The notes below the pieces were generated by a model that saw only the letters and a list, made by a program, of their open reading frames with translations, was not told where the DNA came from and made no database searches. This document shows, one piece after another, positions 54,546-63,653 of a stretch of 64,000 bases of DNA (positions within the stretch are counted from its first letter, which is position 1; each line of letters begins with the position of its first letter). Source of the stretch: DASQFI01 sp963780895 (GTDB lineage: Bacteria > Acidobacteriota > Vicinamibacteria > Vicinamibacterales > SCN-69-37); the NCBI GenBank assembly GCA_963780895.1, contig CAWAEG010000003.1:248001-312000 (forward strand). The letters run 5' to 3'. Made by a program: the position numbers and the translations under genes.

Positions 54546-57249
54546 TCAACGCAGTCGGATTGTGAACAGATTGCGCCGGATCTCGGTCTTCAAGAAGACG
54601 TACCTCGTGGGGTTGGGCCCGGGGCTCGCTGTCTGCTCGATCACGCGCCCACCGGGCAGTGCGAGCGCGTCGGCCAGCGAGGAAATTCCCGACGCGGGCA
54701 GATCCGGCAACGCCCGGCCCGGCGGCACCGGAATCACCATCGTCCGGCCCCGACCCGCTGCGGCGTAGACGAATCTCCCGTCGGTCGACCAGCTCCAGTT
54801 CGGCAGGCAGTTGAACCCACAGATCCTTCTCGGAGCGCCGCCACGAAGCGGGATCGCGACCGTTTCGAGGTCCCCGCCGGGCCTCTGCGACGTGTCCGCT
54901 GCTGTCATTGTCTTGTTTACGACCACCCACTCACCGTCGGGCGAAACGCCGGTCTTGTTCAGAATCGGTGCGGTCAGAACCCTCTCACGGCCGCTGCCAT
55001 CCCTGTTGATTCGGTACAAGTAATTCGCCTGCTTGTCCATCTGCCGGAAAATCAATGACCCGTTGGGGCCGAACGACGGCTGATCCCCTCCGCGGGTGAC
55101 CTCACGCGGCGGCGATCGTCGATCGAGCGACGCCAGCCAGATCTCCAACTCTCCGGTTCTTCCGCGGCTTGTGAAGGCCACTTCGGTCGCGTCGGGGGAC
55201 ACCTCGTATCCACTCATCGACCACCCTGGCAGTAGAGCCTCAGAGTGTCCAGAGGCGAGATCGACCCGCCGGAGTTCAGATGTGGGCAATGTGTCGCCTT
55301 GGAGGTAGAACACGTGCCGGCCGTCCGGAGACAGTCGGGGAAGGCGTGCGGACCCTTCCGATGTGATCTGACGATCGCCGGCCTCGTCATGGATCCACAC
55401 CGCGCTGCGTTGCTGTCCGACCGATGTCAGGAGGGAGCTCCCGTCCGGCGCGACCGTGATGCCTTCCTCCTCCGTGGGGTCGAAGGTGATCTGTTCCGCC
55501 GTGCCGTTCGGGAACGCCTGGCGCCAGAGGTGCGAACGGTCATCGACCACCGCGCCGAAGTACATCCACCGTCCGTCCGGCGACCAGGCCGCCGAGCGGC
55601 AAGCACCCTGGGGTCCCACCAGACGGCCCGTGGAGCTGCCATCCAACGGTACGACCCGGCACGGCTGAGTAAACCCTCCGCTGGGACCCATCTCGACGAT
55701 GAGGACCCACTTGCGGTCCGGCGATGCGTACGAGTAATGCGCCATGGCGCGCTCGTGCTCCGGAAAGTAAATCTCACGCGAGTCTGCGCGGACTTCGGTG
55801 GCGGTCACGATCCCCATGTGCAGGCCGGAGCCGGGTTTGATCTCGGAAAACAGGACGCGTCCGTCGGTCATCCAGGTGAGGCCGGACGCGTTCGGCAAGA
55901 TCCGCTTGGGTTGGCCCCCCAACACCGGAACGGTCCACGTGTCCCAGGATCCTTCATCAATCACCGAGTAGGCGATGCGAGAGCCATCCGGCGTGAAGAC
56001 GGGGCCGAACTTGGGCCTGGGGTCGTTCGTGAGACGAACCGCTTCACCGTTCGGCAGCACCTTCACGTAGATCTCACCGCGGCTCTGGAAGTAGGTTCCG
56101 CCGCGGATGAACGTCACCATCCGCCCGTCAGGCGAGAGGCTGGCGGCCGTGGCGGAATCCGAGAAGTCGGTGATCTGCGTGAACTGCAAGGGTCCGATCG
56201 CACGCGATCTCGTGAAGTACACGACCGTGGCAGCGACCGCCAGCAGCAGTGTCACGAGCACCCACACGACCCGCCGAGAGAAGAGACTCACGAGCCGAGA
56301 GCGCGGTGACGATGCCGTGACTTCGCCGGGTCTCTTGTCGAGCGCCTCGATCTCGAATTCGCGCCTCGCCGATGTCGCGCAGACGACGCTTCGGGTCCTT
56401 CTCGAGGCACCGCTGGAGCAGCGTGCGAACGCCGGACGGCGTCGCGGCCGGCAGCCCATTCCAGTCCGGCTCCGTGGTGAGGATCGCCACGATCGTGTCC
56501 GATGCGGTCTCGCCGATGAACGCGCGACGACCTGACAGCATCTCGTACAGCACGCAGCCGAACGCCCAGATGTCAGATCGCTTGTCGACGATCTTGCCGC
56601 GAGCCTGCTCCGGGCTCATATATGGGAGGGTGCCCAGGATGACCCCTGGGTTGGTCAGCCCGTCGGGGCTTGTCACCGTCGGGGAGTCCATCGCGTCCTC
56701 GCCCGAGACCGCCTCGGGACCGGACGCCCTGGCGAGGCCGAAGTCCAGCACCTTCACCATGCCGTCAGGGCGGACCTTGATGTTCGCGGGCTTGAGATCG
56801 CGATGGACGACGCCCTGTTCGTGAGCGGCCTCGAGCGCCGCCGCAATCTGGAGCGCGATGCCAAGGGCTTCGTCGGTCGGGAGGCCGGACCCGCTCGCCG
56901 TGCCGCCCGCGGGCGCGCACGTAATCCGGTCGGCGAGCGTGGGGCCCTCGACGAGCTCGAGCACCAGCGCATGCGACGGACCGGCCCGCGCCGGATCGGC
57001 GGCAGGGATGTCTTCGAGGCCATAGACGTGACCGATGTTCTGGTGATTGAGCGACGCGAGCACCTGCGCCTCGCGCCGGAACCGGGCAAGCCGGTCAGGA
57101 TCGGTTGCCCATGCGTCAGGCAGGACTTTCAGCGCGACGTCGCGATTGAGTTTCGTGTCCCTGGCGCGGTAGACCTCACCCATGCCGCCCGCGCCGAGGG
57201 GGGCGACGACTTCGTAAGGACCAAGCCGGGTTCCTGGGCCAAGCGCCAT
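54546..57249 (-). CDS. Ser/Thr protein kinase with PD40/TolB-like propeller (frame break)
   Basis: About 900 residues if repaired. Kinase domain (residues about 8-290) from 57249: 'GAGGMGEVYRARD', 'VALKVLP', 'HRDLKPAN', 'DFGLARA' and 'YMSPEQARG', then 'KDPKRRLRDIGEAR'. At about 56356 the frame changes by +1 (one extra A in CGAATTC) and continues 'FEIEALDKRPGEVT', a transmembrane helix ('VVWVLVTLLLAVAATVVYF'), and a propeller with blades 'LSPDGRMVTFIRGG', 'FTPDGSRIAY' and 'SPDGRHVFYLQG'. Same architecture as the intact kinase at 13161. Probably a receptor kinase with periplasmic propeller. Confidence 0.88.
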
Positions 57250-57273
57250 GGCAATGAGCTATGGAACGCTGGC

Positions 57274-57279
57274 ATCATA
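57274..57279 (-). promoter_or_regulatory. Candidate -10 box for the kinase-propeller gene
   Basis: TATGAT on the minus strand, 25 bases upstream of the kinase start at 57249. The surrounding CTATGATGCC resembles the boxes at 6024 and 30087. Confidence 0.35.
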
Positions 57280-57491
57280 GCGCGGAGCCATCCCTGCCGT
57301 GTGGTTCACGCCGCCGGCCACACCGAGGCGTAACGCTTCGCGGAGAGTTCCGGAACTGCGATTTCTGGCCCGAAGGAAATGCTGGGGTCTCGCGCACCTC
57401 ACGGCTCTGCCTGGGGCGCAGAGTCACCAGCTGAAATCTCGGCGCCCGGTCACAGGTGGCAAAGAGCTTCGGACGGATCCTGTTCCCGCCC

Positions 57492-58016
57492 TCAGCCGAT
57501 GAGTCGGGCGGTGACCTCTGCAGGGAGTTGCTGTCGGAGGTCCGGGTACGCTTCGACCAGCCGCGCGATGTCCGCGAAATCCTTCTGCCGCTTGCTCGGC
57601 CGCCGGGTTTCGTCCATCGCGGCCCAGACCTTGCCTTGAAGGACGTCCTCAGGGCTCGCAACGGGCAGGATCAGGCCGAGCACCTGTCGCGGGGCCGAAC
57701 GATCGACGAACGCCGCGTAGCGCGGGTCGAGCTGAATCTGAACGCGAAGATCGGATCCGGCTTTGGAAAGATTGAGACTGTGCGGGAACCGCTCAATCCG
57801 AAGATCTTCGCCGGCCAGCCGTTCGATCTCCTCCAGCTGGTCGGCGGCAACAGCCAGATCGAGATCGAGGCTGACGAGCGGTTCGACGTACGCGTTCACC
57901 GCCTGACCGCCGACGACACAGTACTGGATTCCCCGATCCCGGAGCAGCGAGACGAACTGCTCGAGGAATCCCGCTTCGTCAGCCACGACCGTCTTCCAGA
58001 ACGCGAGGGCCTGCAT
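57492..58016 (-). CDS. Nucleotidyltransferase-like protein (AbiEii/MNT-related)
   Basis: A 174-residue protein with the minimal nucleotidyltransferase signature: 'CVVGGQAVNAYVEPLVSLDL' then 'DLAVAAD', in which GG and the Asp pair (DLDL) match the GG...DxD catalytic motif. The C-terminal half is helical ('KRQKDFADIARLVEAYP', typical of this group). Proteins of this type act as toxins or NTP transferases, often with a small partner. No antitoxin-like gene is adjacent on either side, so a toxin role is not supported here. Confidence 0.8.
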   Translation of the reverse strand: MQALAFWKTVVADEAGFLEQFVSLLRDRGIQYCVVGGQAVNAYVEPLVSLDLDLAVAADQLEEIERLAGEDLRIERFPHSLNLSKAGSDLRVQIQLDPRYAAFVDRSAPRQVLGLILPVASPEDVLQGKVWAAMDETRRPSKRQKDFADIARLVEAYPDLRQQLPAEVTARLIG

Positions 58017-58129
58017 CTCGTAACGCTTTCGTGAAGGAAACAGCGTCCATCAGGACAACGCGATTATACCTGCCGGCATCTGGACGCCTGTCTCAGAGCC
58101 TCAAGCTTTGGGCGTTTGCCACCGTCCTG

Positions 58130-58162
58130 TGAGTCGCTGAGCCCTGAGCCGCTGAGCCTTGC
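58130..58162. repeat. GAGCC(C/G)TGAGCC-type low-complexity repeat, family 5 variant
   Basis: Imperfect tandem GAGTCGCTGAGCCCTGAGCC units between the nucleotidyltransferase and the ADOP permease stop. It resembles the longer family 5 repeat at 63605-63644. Confidence 0.4.
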
Positions 58163-58167
58163 CCTTC

Positions 58168-60813
58168 TCACTCCGCCCGTAACGCCGACAGCGGATCGAC
58201 TCGCATTCCACGGCGTGCGGGAATGGCGCTCGCGCACAACGCGACCGCCAGAATCGTCGCGACGACCACGGCGAAGGTGATGGGATCGACCGGCTGAACG
58301 CCAAATAGCAGCGTCGACAGCGTCGGGGCGACCATCAGGCTGACGGCGACCCCGACGCCGACACCGAGCAGCGTGAGCCGGAACCCGTCCCTCAGGATCA
58401 GAGCAAACACCTCCCGACGCCCCGCGCCCAGCGCCAGCCGTACGCCAATCTCAGCCGTGCGCTGGGACACCGCGTACGAAAGGACACCGTAGATTCCTAT
58501 CGCCGCGAGCAGGAGCGCCAGACCCGCAAAGAGGCCGACCAGGAGCGCGAGGAACCGAGGCTCCTCGATGGACGTCGCCACCAGGCTCGTCATCGTCGAG
58601 ACGTTCGACACCGGCATGTCCGGATCGATCTCGCGGATGGCGTGACGCAGCGGAGCCGCCAGGAGCTCAGGCTGCCCATGGGTCCTGATGGCGACGCCGA
58701 CGCCCGGCTCGGCAAGGTGCCAGTACGGAATGTACGTCTGGCCGCGAAGCTCGGCGCGCGCGCCTTGCTGCTTCACGTCGCCGACGATCCCGACGATCCG
58801 GAACCAGGGGCCGTCGTCGCCGAACCGGATGCGCCTGCCGATCGCGTCCTGCCCCGGCCAGTGGCGGCGCGCCATGGTCTCGTTGATCATCACGACCGGT
58901 TCGGCTTCGTGCGGCACGAAGGTGCGCCCGCTTCGCAGCGGAATGCCGAGCGCGTCGAGGTAGCTCGCGCTGACGAGCCGGTACCAGGTCGCCGGGTTCT
59001 CGTCCGGCGTCCGCGGAGGCGGCGCGCCTTCAACGGTGAAACTCATGTCGGAATCGCCACCGCCAGCGAGCGGAATGATCGACGAGATCGCGGCGGTCTT
59101 GACACCGGGAAGCGCCGCCGCGCGCTCGAGGACCTGGTCGTAGAACACAATCCGGTCGGCGGGTGTCCGGTACTTCGCCGGCGGAGGCAGGACGGCGCCG
59201 ACGAGCACGTTCGACGGATCGAATCCGAGATCCACCCGCTGTAGCGACGTGAACGTCCGCAGCAGCAACCCGCCGCCGATGAGCAGCACGAGCGCGACGG
59301 CGACTTCGGCGACGATGAGCACGCGCCGGGTTTGCCGGCCGACCGGGCCGGCGGTTCCGCGGCCGCTCGACTTGAGCGCAACACCCAAATGGGTGCGCGC
59401 CATGTGAAGCGCGGGCGCGAGCCCGAAAAGCACGCCGGCGAGCCCCGTCACTGCGGCGGCAAACGCGAGCACGGCGAAATCGAGGCCGACCTCCGTGAGA
59501 CGCGGCGAGCCGGCGGGCGCGATCGCCACGAGGCCTCTGACACCCCAATAGCTGAGGACGGTACCCAGCACACCGCCGATCCCGGCGAGCACGACGCTTT
59601 CGGTCAGCAGCTGGCGCATGACGCGTCCGCGGCCGGCGCCCAGCGCGGTCCTCACGGCAATCTCGCGGCTGCGGCTCGACGCGCGCGCAAGCAGCAGGTT
59701 CGCGATGTTGACGCAGCCGATGAGAAGGACGACGACCACCGCCGCGAGCAGTACCAGCACGCCGGCACGCGCCTCGCCGACCACCTGCTCCTGCAGCGGA
59801 ACCACGTTGAGGGTCGTGCCCTTGTTGCTTTCCGGGAAGCGCGTTTCGAGTCGTTGTCCGAGCGTGCGCGCACCAGCCTCCAGCCGAGCGAAACTCACCC
59901 CTGGCGCCATGCGCGCGACGACCCGCAGCACGACCGCGCCGCGGGAAGGATTCGCGAGGTTCAGGCGATCGGGGCGCCACACCTCGGCGTCGGTCACGAT
60001 TGCCGGACGGAACCCGGTCGGCATCACGCCGATGATTTCGTGGGGCTCGCCGCCGAGCGTCACGCGGCGTCCCAGGACGCTGCGGTCGCCGCCGAAGCGC
60101 CGCTGCCAGAACGCGTGGCCGAGGATGACGACGCGCGGACCCGTGGGCAGCATCTCGATCGATGTGAACGTGCGTCCGATGGCCGGCGCGACGCCCAGCA
60201 CCGCGAAGTACTGCTCCGTCACGAGCTCCCCGAAGAGCGGCTCCGGCTCGCCCATGCCGGTCAGCGTGGGTCGCCATCCGCGGATGGCCGCCAGCGACGA
60301 AAACAGAGACGTCTCCGCTTTCCAGTCCACGAAGTTGCCGGGCGTCGCCCACTCGGTCGCCGGACCGCCGCGCGCGCGCATGTCCTGCCAGACCATCACG
60401 AGCCGATCGGCGGCTGGATACGGCAGGGGCTTCACGAGCAGCCCGTACACCACGGAAAACACCGTCGTGGTCGCGCCGACGCCAAGGGCGACCGTCAGCA
60501 CCGAAGCCGCCGTGAACGCCGGCGCTCGCCGAAGCATCCGGAAGGTGTACCGAATGTCTCGACCGAGGGCCTCGAGGCTGAAGCGGCGAAGATTGGGCAC
60601 CTGTTCGCCAGGCTGCTGTCCTCGCGCCCGCATCGTCACGAGCGAGGCGAGACCCGAGAGCGCCTGACGCCGGTACCAGGCGCGCGCACGCCGAGGGCCA
60701 TCCTGTGCGGCCCGCGACATGAACATCTCGTCGAGATCGTCGAGCAGCGTCTCCCGCACCTCGCGGGGCGCGAGCCAGCCGAGAACCAGGCGTGAGAATC
60801 GTGGCGGCGTCAT
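58168..60813 (-). CDS. ADOP-family (acidobacterial) ABC permease
   Basis: An 881-residue protein with the plan of the ADOP permease family. An N-terminal PadR-associated region comes first ('RFSRLVLGWLAPREVRETLL'), then two FtsX/MacB modules, each a MacB periplasmic domain plus four helices ('LLIGCVNIANLLLARASSRSREIAVRTALGAGR' and 'LLLAAIGIYGVLSYAVSQRTAEIGVRLALGAGR', both in part). It is a self-contained duplicated permease without its own ATPase gene nearby. The ATG at 60813 overlaps the PadR stop by 4 bases; co-translation with PadR is the usual layout. Substrate unknown. Confidence 0.92.
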   Translation of the reverse strand: MTPPRFSRLVLGWLAPREVRETLLDDLDEMFMSRAAQDGPRRARAWYRRQALSGLASLVTMRARGQQPGEQVPNLRRFSLEALGRDIRYTFRMLRRAPAFTAASVLTVALGVGATTTVFSVVYGLLVKPLPYPAADRLVMVWQDMRARGGPATEWATPGNFVDWKAETSLFSSLAAIRGWRPTLTGMGEPEPLFGELVTEQYFAVLGVAPAIGRTFTSIEMLPTGPRVVILGHAFWQRRFGGDRSVLGRRVTLGGEPHEIIGVMPTGFRPAIVTDAEVWRPDRLNLANPSRGAVVLRVVARMAPGVSFARLEAGARTLGQRLETRFPESNKGTTLNVVPLQEQVVGEARAGVLVLLAAVVVVLLIGCVNIANLLLARASSRSREIAVRTALGAGRGRVMRQLLTESVVLAGIGGVLGTVLSYWGVRGLVAIAPAGSPRLTEVGLDFAVLAFAAAVTGLAGVLFGLAPALHMARTHLGVALKSSGRGTAGPVGRQTRRVLIVAEVAVALVLLIGGGLLLRTFTSLQRVDLGFDPSNVLVGAVLPPPAKYRTPADRIVFYDQVLERAAALPGVKTAAISSIIPLAGGGDSDMSFTVEGAPPPRTPDENPATWYRLVSASYLDALGIPLRSGRTFVPHEAEPVVMINETMARRHWPGQDAIGRRIRFGDDGPWFRIVGIVGDVKQQGARAELRGQTYIPYWHLAEPGVGVAIRTHGQPELLAAPLRHAIREIDPDMPVSNVSTMTSLVATSIEEPRFLALLVGLFAGLALLLAAIGIYGVLSYAVSQRTAEIGVRLALGAGRREVFALILRDGFRLTLLGVGVGVAVSLMVAPTLSTLLFGVQPVDPITFAVVVATILAVALCASAIPARRGMRVDPLSALRAE

Positions 60814-61136
60814 CGACGGCGCTCCCCCGGCTCGAGCACGAGACCGCGCCACAGCTTCATCGTCATCTCACGCTGCTGCCGGACCAGGTCACGCCCGGCG
60901 GCGGTGAGATCGTAGTGACGCCTCGCGCGTCCGCCCCGTTCGGGTCGCGGTTCCGAACGCCACGGACGGACCAGGCCGCGGCGCTCCAGACGATCGACGG
61001 CGCTGTACACCCCGGCCATCGACACGTCGGACCCGGCGATCCGCTGGATCTCGTCGTAGATGGTGACGCCGTACGCCTTCTCGCCCAGCCTCAGGATCGC
61101 GAGCAGCGTCAGGAGTTCGATTCGGTTCAGGGCCAT
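60810..61136 (-). CDS. PadR-family transcriptional regulator
   Basis: A 108-residue winged-helix regulator: 'LLTLLAILRLGEKAYGVTIYDEI' (quoted in part) recognition region, then 'GVYSAVDRLERRGLV', and a short basic C-terminus typical of stand-alone PadR-like regulators of ADOP operons. The ATG at 61136 lies about 7 bases after a CGGGAG ribosome-binding site. It overlaps the ADOP permease gene by 4 bases and probably represses the operon. A candidate -10 box and operator lie at 61163-61181. Confidence 0.92.
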   Translation of the reverse strand: MALNRIELLTLLAILRLGEKAYGVTIYDEIQRIAGSDVSMAGVYSAVDRLERRGLVRPWRSEPRPERGGRARRHYDLTAAGRDLVRQQREMTMKLWRGLVLEPGERRR

Positions 61137-61162
61137 GTGCGCTCCCGGTTCATTTCTTCTAA

Positions 61163-61181
61163 TCGTAAGAATAATATACGA
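61163..61181 (-). promoter_or_regulatory. Candidate PadR-ADOP promoter and operator
   Basis: AT-rich stretch unlike its GC-rich surroundings. On the minus strand it holds TATATT (61173-61178), and TCGTA / TACGA inverted arms (61163-61167 and 61177-61181). The position, 27-45 bases upstream of padR, fits an autoregulated promoter. Confidence 0.45.
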
Positions 61182-61183
61182 AG

Positions 61184-61240
61184 AAATGACCTCCGAGGTC
61201 ATTTTCCGGGGATGCGCGAGAAAATGACCTCGGAGGTCTT
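61184..61240. repeat. REP-like double palindrome, family 1 copy B
   Basis: 19-base perfect arms (61188-61206 and 61220-61238) with a 13-base spacer; each arm is TGACCTC-N-GAGGTCATTTTC-like. It is the same plan as copy A at 779-829. It lies between the padR promoter and the stop of the upstream membrane-protein gene (61242-61244). Confidence 0.85.
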
Positions 61241-61241
61241 C

Positions 61242-63086
61242 TCAGCGCCTGAACTCGAACCGCGGCGGGGGCGCCGGCCGAGGGAACCTGGGGCCGTCGA
61301 ACCGGTCGACGATCGTTTCGGTTGGGCCGCGGCTGGATGAGGGCCGGGTCAGGTCGTAGAAATGCGTGACGACCGCGCCCTGATAGACGAAGACTGGGAC
61401 GTCGAGCTGCGCGACACGGGCCTGGCCCGCGAACCGGCGCTTGAAGTCCTTCACCTCCCAGTCGTCGAGCAACGCGTACGACGGCACACCCTGCGCCGAC
61501 AGCCAGTCCACGCTCCGGTCGAGCCACGCCGGATCGAGCAGGTCGTAGCGGAGCGTCATGCGCCCCGCGTAGTAGCGCGCGCTTCCGCTGTGCTGCATTG
61601 CGAACAGGATGCTGCCGCGCTCGCTGCGGGCGCGCGCCGCCTCGCCCGCCGCGGAGTACTTACGCTCGCTGCGCACGTCGAGGCCCGCCTGGTACACGAC
61701 ATTCGCGCCGTAGGCAGCCAACGCGAGACCCACCAGCGCGCCGCGCCAGCCGGGCCGGGCGAAGAACAGCACGACCACCGCCGTTCCACACGCGAGAAAG
61801 GGCAATGCTGGTAGAAAAAATCGGAGGGCCCCGTGCACCGGGTCGTAGAACAGGTGCGGCGCGATCAGGCTGGCCACGAAAATGGCAACGAGCGCGAGGG
61901 GACTTCGCTCGCGAACGGAAGGCCAGAGCGCTCGAACCGGGATCAACACCGCGGCAAGACCCACGGGGGCGAGCCAGGCGTGCGCGTCAACGAAGCGTGC
62001 CGGGTATTGCTGGAGGTTCAGGGGCAGGTGGCGCCACTGGTAGATCTCGCTGAGGCCGCCGTAACCGGAAACGAAGGGCGACCCATGCAAGCGCCAGTTC
62101 GACCAGGCCGGAATCAACACGCCCGGTGCGGCCGCCAGGGCGAATGCGAGGACGTCGTTCATCCGCACGCGCCAGTGAGATCGACCATCAGGCCCTCGAG
62201 CCAGGAGCAGCCAGATACCGAGTACGGCCGCGGCCGTGGCGAGATTGGGTCGAACCGGCAGGGCGATCGTGACGGCGAGACCGGCCAGCAGAACGGACAG
62301 CCGCGACCTGCGCAGGAGGAGAAGGCAGGCGGCTGAGAGAGCCGCGGCGGCGAGCAGATCCGAAGTGGGCACTGTGAGATCGCCGAGGAGCGCGGGGCTC
62401 GTCGCCGTCAGCCAGGCGGCGACGAGTCCAGCCTGAGGCGACGCGAGGCGGCGGCCGGCCCCGTACGCGACGAGCACGAGCGCGGCGCCGGCAAGCGGCG
62501 CGATCCAGAACATGGCCGCATGCCCGAACACTGTTTTCACGCCGGCCATCACCAGCGGCAGCCCGACCGAATACGTGGGCACGATCGCGCCGCCACCGTC
62601 AGCCACCTGATAGCCGAGCGGCGTGAACGTCCAGTCGCCGTTCGGCCACGGCACCTGCGCGGCAAACGGCTGCGGCAGGATCGGGACACCCTGCCGCCAG
62701 AGCTCCGCCTGGCTGACGTAGCCGTACGAGTCCGCACCGCCGACGACCCCGGAGTTCCGCGCCACGCCGATGACGGCAATGACGATCGCGATCAGCATGG
62801 CCATCCAGGAGGCGAGGCGATCCGGAACCCGCAGACGAGCCAGGCTGCGATCGATGCCGCGAGCCCGCGCGGTCAGAGCGGCCGCGACGGTCCCGGGCCC
62901 CCTCGCCACGAGGTAGACGACGGCCGCCAGGGTTCCGAGCGCCGCGGGGCGCGTTACGTCATGTGCCGTAATGACTACCCCGACTAACGTAACGTCGAAT
63001 CCGCCGGTGGCCAGCAGCACGAGCGACCATACGGCCGCGAGCAACGCGATGGCCAGGGCGATCGTCGCGATCCGCGATCTCGACAC
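61242..63086 (-). CDS. Polytopic membrane protein, GT-C glycosyltransferase-like
   Basis: A 614-residue protein with about 10-12 transmembrane helices and one extracytoplasmic loop between helices 3 and 4 containing 'GGADSYGYVSQAELW', where GT-C enzymes place their catalytic Asp. The C-terminal 130 residues are a soluble domain. The overall layout resembles ArnT/PMT-like lipid-linked sugar transferases, but sequence motifs are weak, so the enzymatic assignment is tentative. The stop codon lies just outside the family 1 palindrome. Confidence 0.75.
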   Translation of the reverse strand: MSRSRIATIALAIALLAAVWSLVLLATGGFDVTLVGVVITAHDVTRPAALGTLAAVVYLVARGPGTVAAALTARARGIDRSLARLRVPDRLASWMAMLIAIVIAVIGVARNSGVVGGADSYGYVSQAELWRQGVPILPQPFAAQVPWPNGDWTFTPLGYQVADGGGAIVPTYSVGLPLVMAGVKTVFGHAAMFWIAPLAGAALVLVAYGAGRRLASPQAGLVAAWLTATSPALLGDLTVPTSDLLAAAALSAACLLLLRRSRLSVLLAGLAVTIALPVRPNLATAAAVLGIWLLLARGPDGRSHWRVRMNDVLAFALAAAPGVLIPAWSNWRLHGSPFVSGYGGLSEIYQWRHLPLNLQQYPARFVDAHAWLAPVGLAAVLIPVRALWPSVRERSPLALVAIFVASLIAPHLFYDPVHGALRFFLPALPFLACGTAVVVLFFARPGWRGALVGLALAAYGANVVYQAGLDVRSERKYSAAGEAARARSERGSILFAMQHSGSARYYAGRMTLRYDLLDPAWLDRSVDWLSAQGVPSYALLDDWEVKDFKRRFAGQARVAQLDVPVFVYQGAVVTHFYDLTRPSSSRGPTETIVDRFDGPRFPRPAPPPRFEFRR

Positions 63087-63120
63087 CGCGGGGAGTCTAG
63101 CAGGCCGCGAACCGCGGCCT

Positions 63121-63155
63121 GAACTTCAAACTTGGAACTTCGAACTTCGAACTGG
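63121..63155. repeat. GAACTTC-type short tandem repeat
   Basis: Imperfect units GAACTTC(A/G)AA(C) (GAACTTCAAACTTGGAACTT and following) in the gap before the VOC gene. Low complexity; no known role. Confidence 0.45.
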
Positions 63156-63234
63156 AAGCCCGACACAGGGGCCGTGTTCACTGAAAAGGAGTCTCTGGCG
63201 GCTTCGTAATAGAACCTGCGAGGAGAACATCCAC

Positions 63235-63594
63235 ATGCGTATCGTCCATTTCGAGCTTCCCGCCGACGACCCGGCGCGGTGTATGCGGTTCTACGAGCGC
63301 GCGTTCGGGTGGCGCTTCGACAAATGGGACGGCCCGATGGAGTACTGGATGGTCAAGACGGGCGACGGCCCCGGCATCGACGGCGGGCTCGCGCGACGCG
63401 AACATCCCGGCCAGCCGTGCACCAACGTCGTCAGCGTCCCGAACGTCGACGAGTCGACGAAAGCGATCGTGGCGGCCGGCGGTACCGCCACCGTCCCGAA
63501 GATGGCCGTCCCGGGCGTCGGCTGGGCCGCGTACTTCACTGATACCGAAGGCACCGCGTTCGGCATCATCCAGTTCGATCCTGCGGCTGCTTAG
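63235..63594 (+). CDS. VOC-family (glyoxalase/bleomycin-resistance fold) protein
   Basis: A 119-residue single-domain VOC protein: 'VHFELPADDPARCMRFYERA' at the N-terminus and 'GVGWAAYFTDTEGTAFGIIQ' at the C-terminus, the usual beta-alpha-beta-beta-beta halves. Such proteins bind metal or small molecules as dimers; the partner and substrate are unknown. AGGAG at 63221-63225 lies 9 bases before the ATG. Confidence 0.88.
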   Translation: MRIVHFELPADDPARCMRFYERAFGWRFDKWDGPMEYWMVKTGDGPGIDGGLARREHPGQPCTNVVSVPNVDESTKAIVAAGGTATVPKMAVPGVGWAAYFTDTEGTAFGIIQFDPAAA

Positions 63595-63604
63595 AGTTTC
63601 TTTT

Positions 63605-63644
63605 GCCTTGAGCCTTGGGCCCTGGGCCTTGGGCCTTGGGCTGA
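63605..63644. repeat. GCCTTGGGCC low-complexity repeat, family 5
   Basis: A 40-base run of GCCTTGAGCCTTGGGCCCTG-like units between the VOC gene and the sigma-factor gene. The complement occurs in clpA (48667-48700); shorter variants at 23489 and 58130. Confidence 0.7.
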
Positions 63645-63653
63645 CGGTGATCC

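Noticed and set aside
53125..54930. 601-codon minus-strand open frame
   Set aside because: Antisense to the TonB receptor; no motif and shadow-like composition.
57492..58016. Nucleotidyltransferase as part of a toxin-antitoxin pair
   Set aside because: No small antitoxin-like gene on either side; only a 242-base gap with nothing recognisable and a repeat on the other side.
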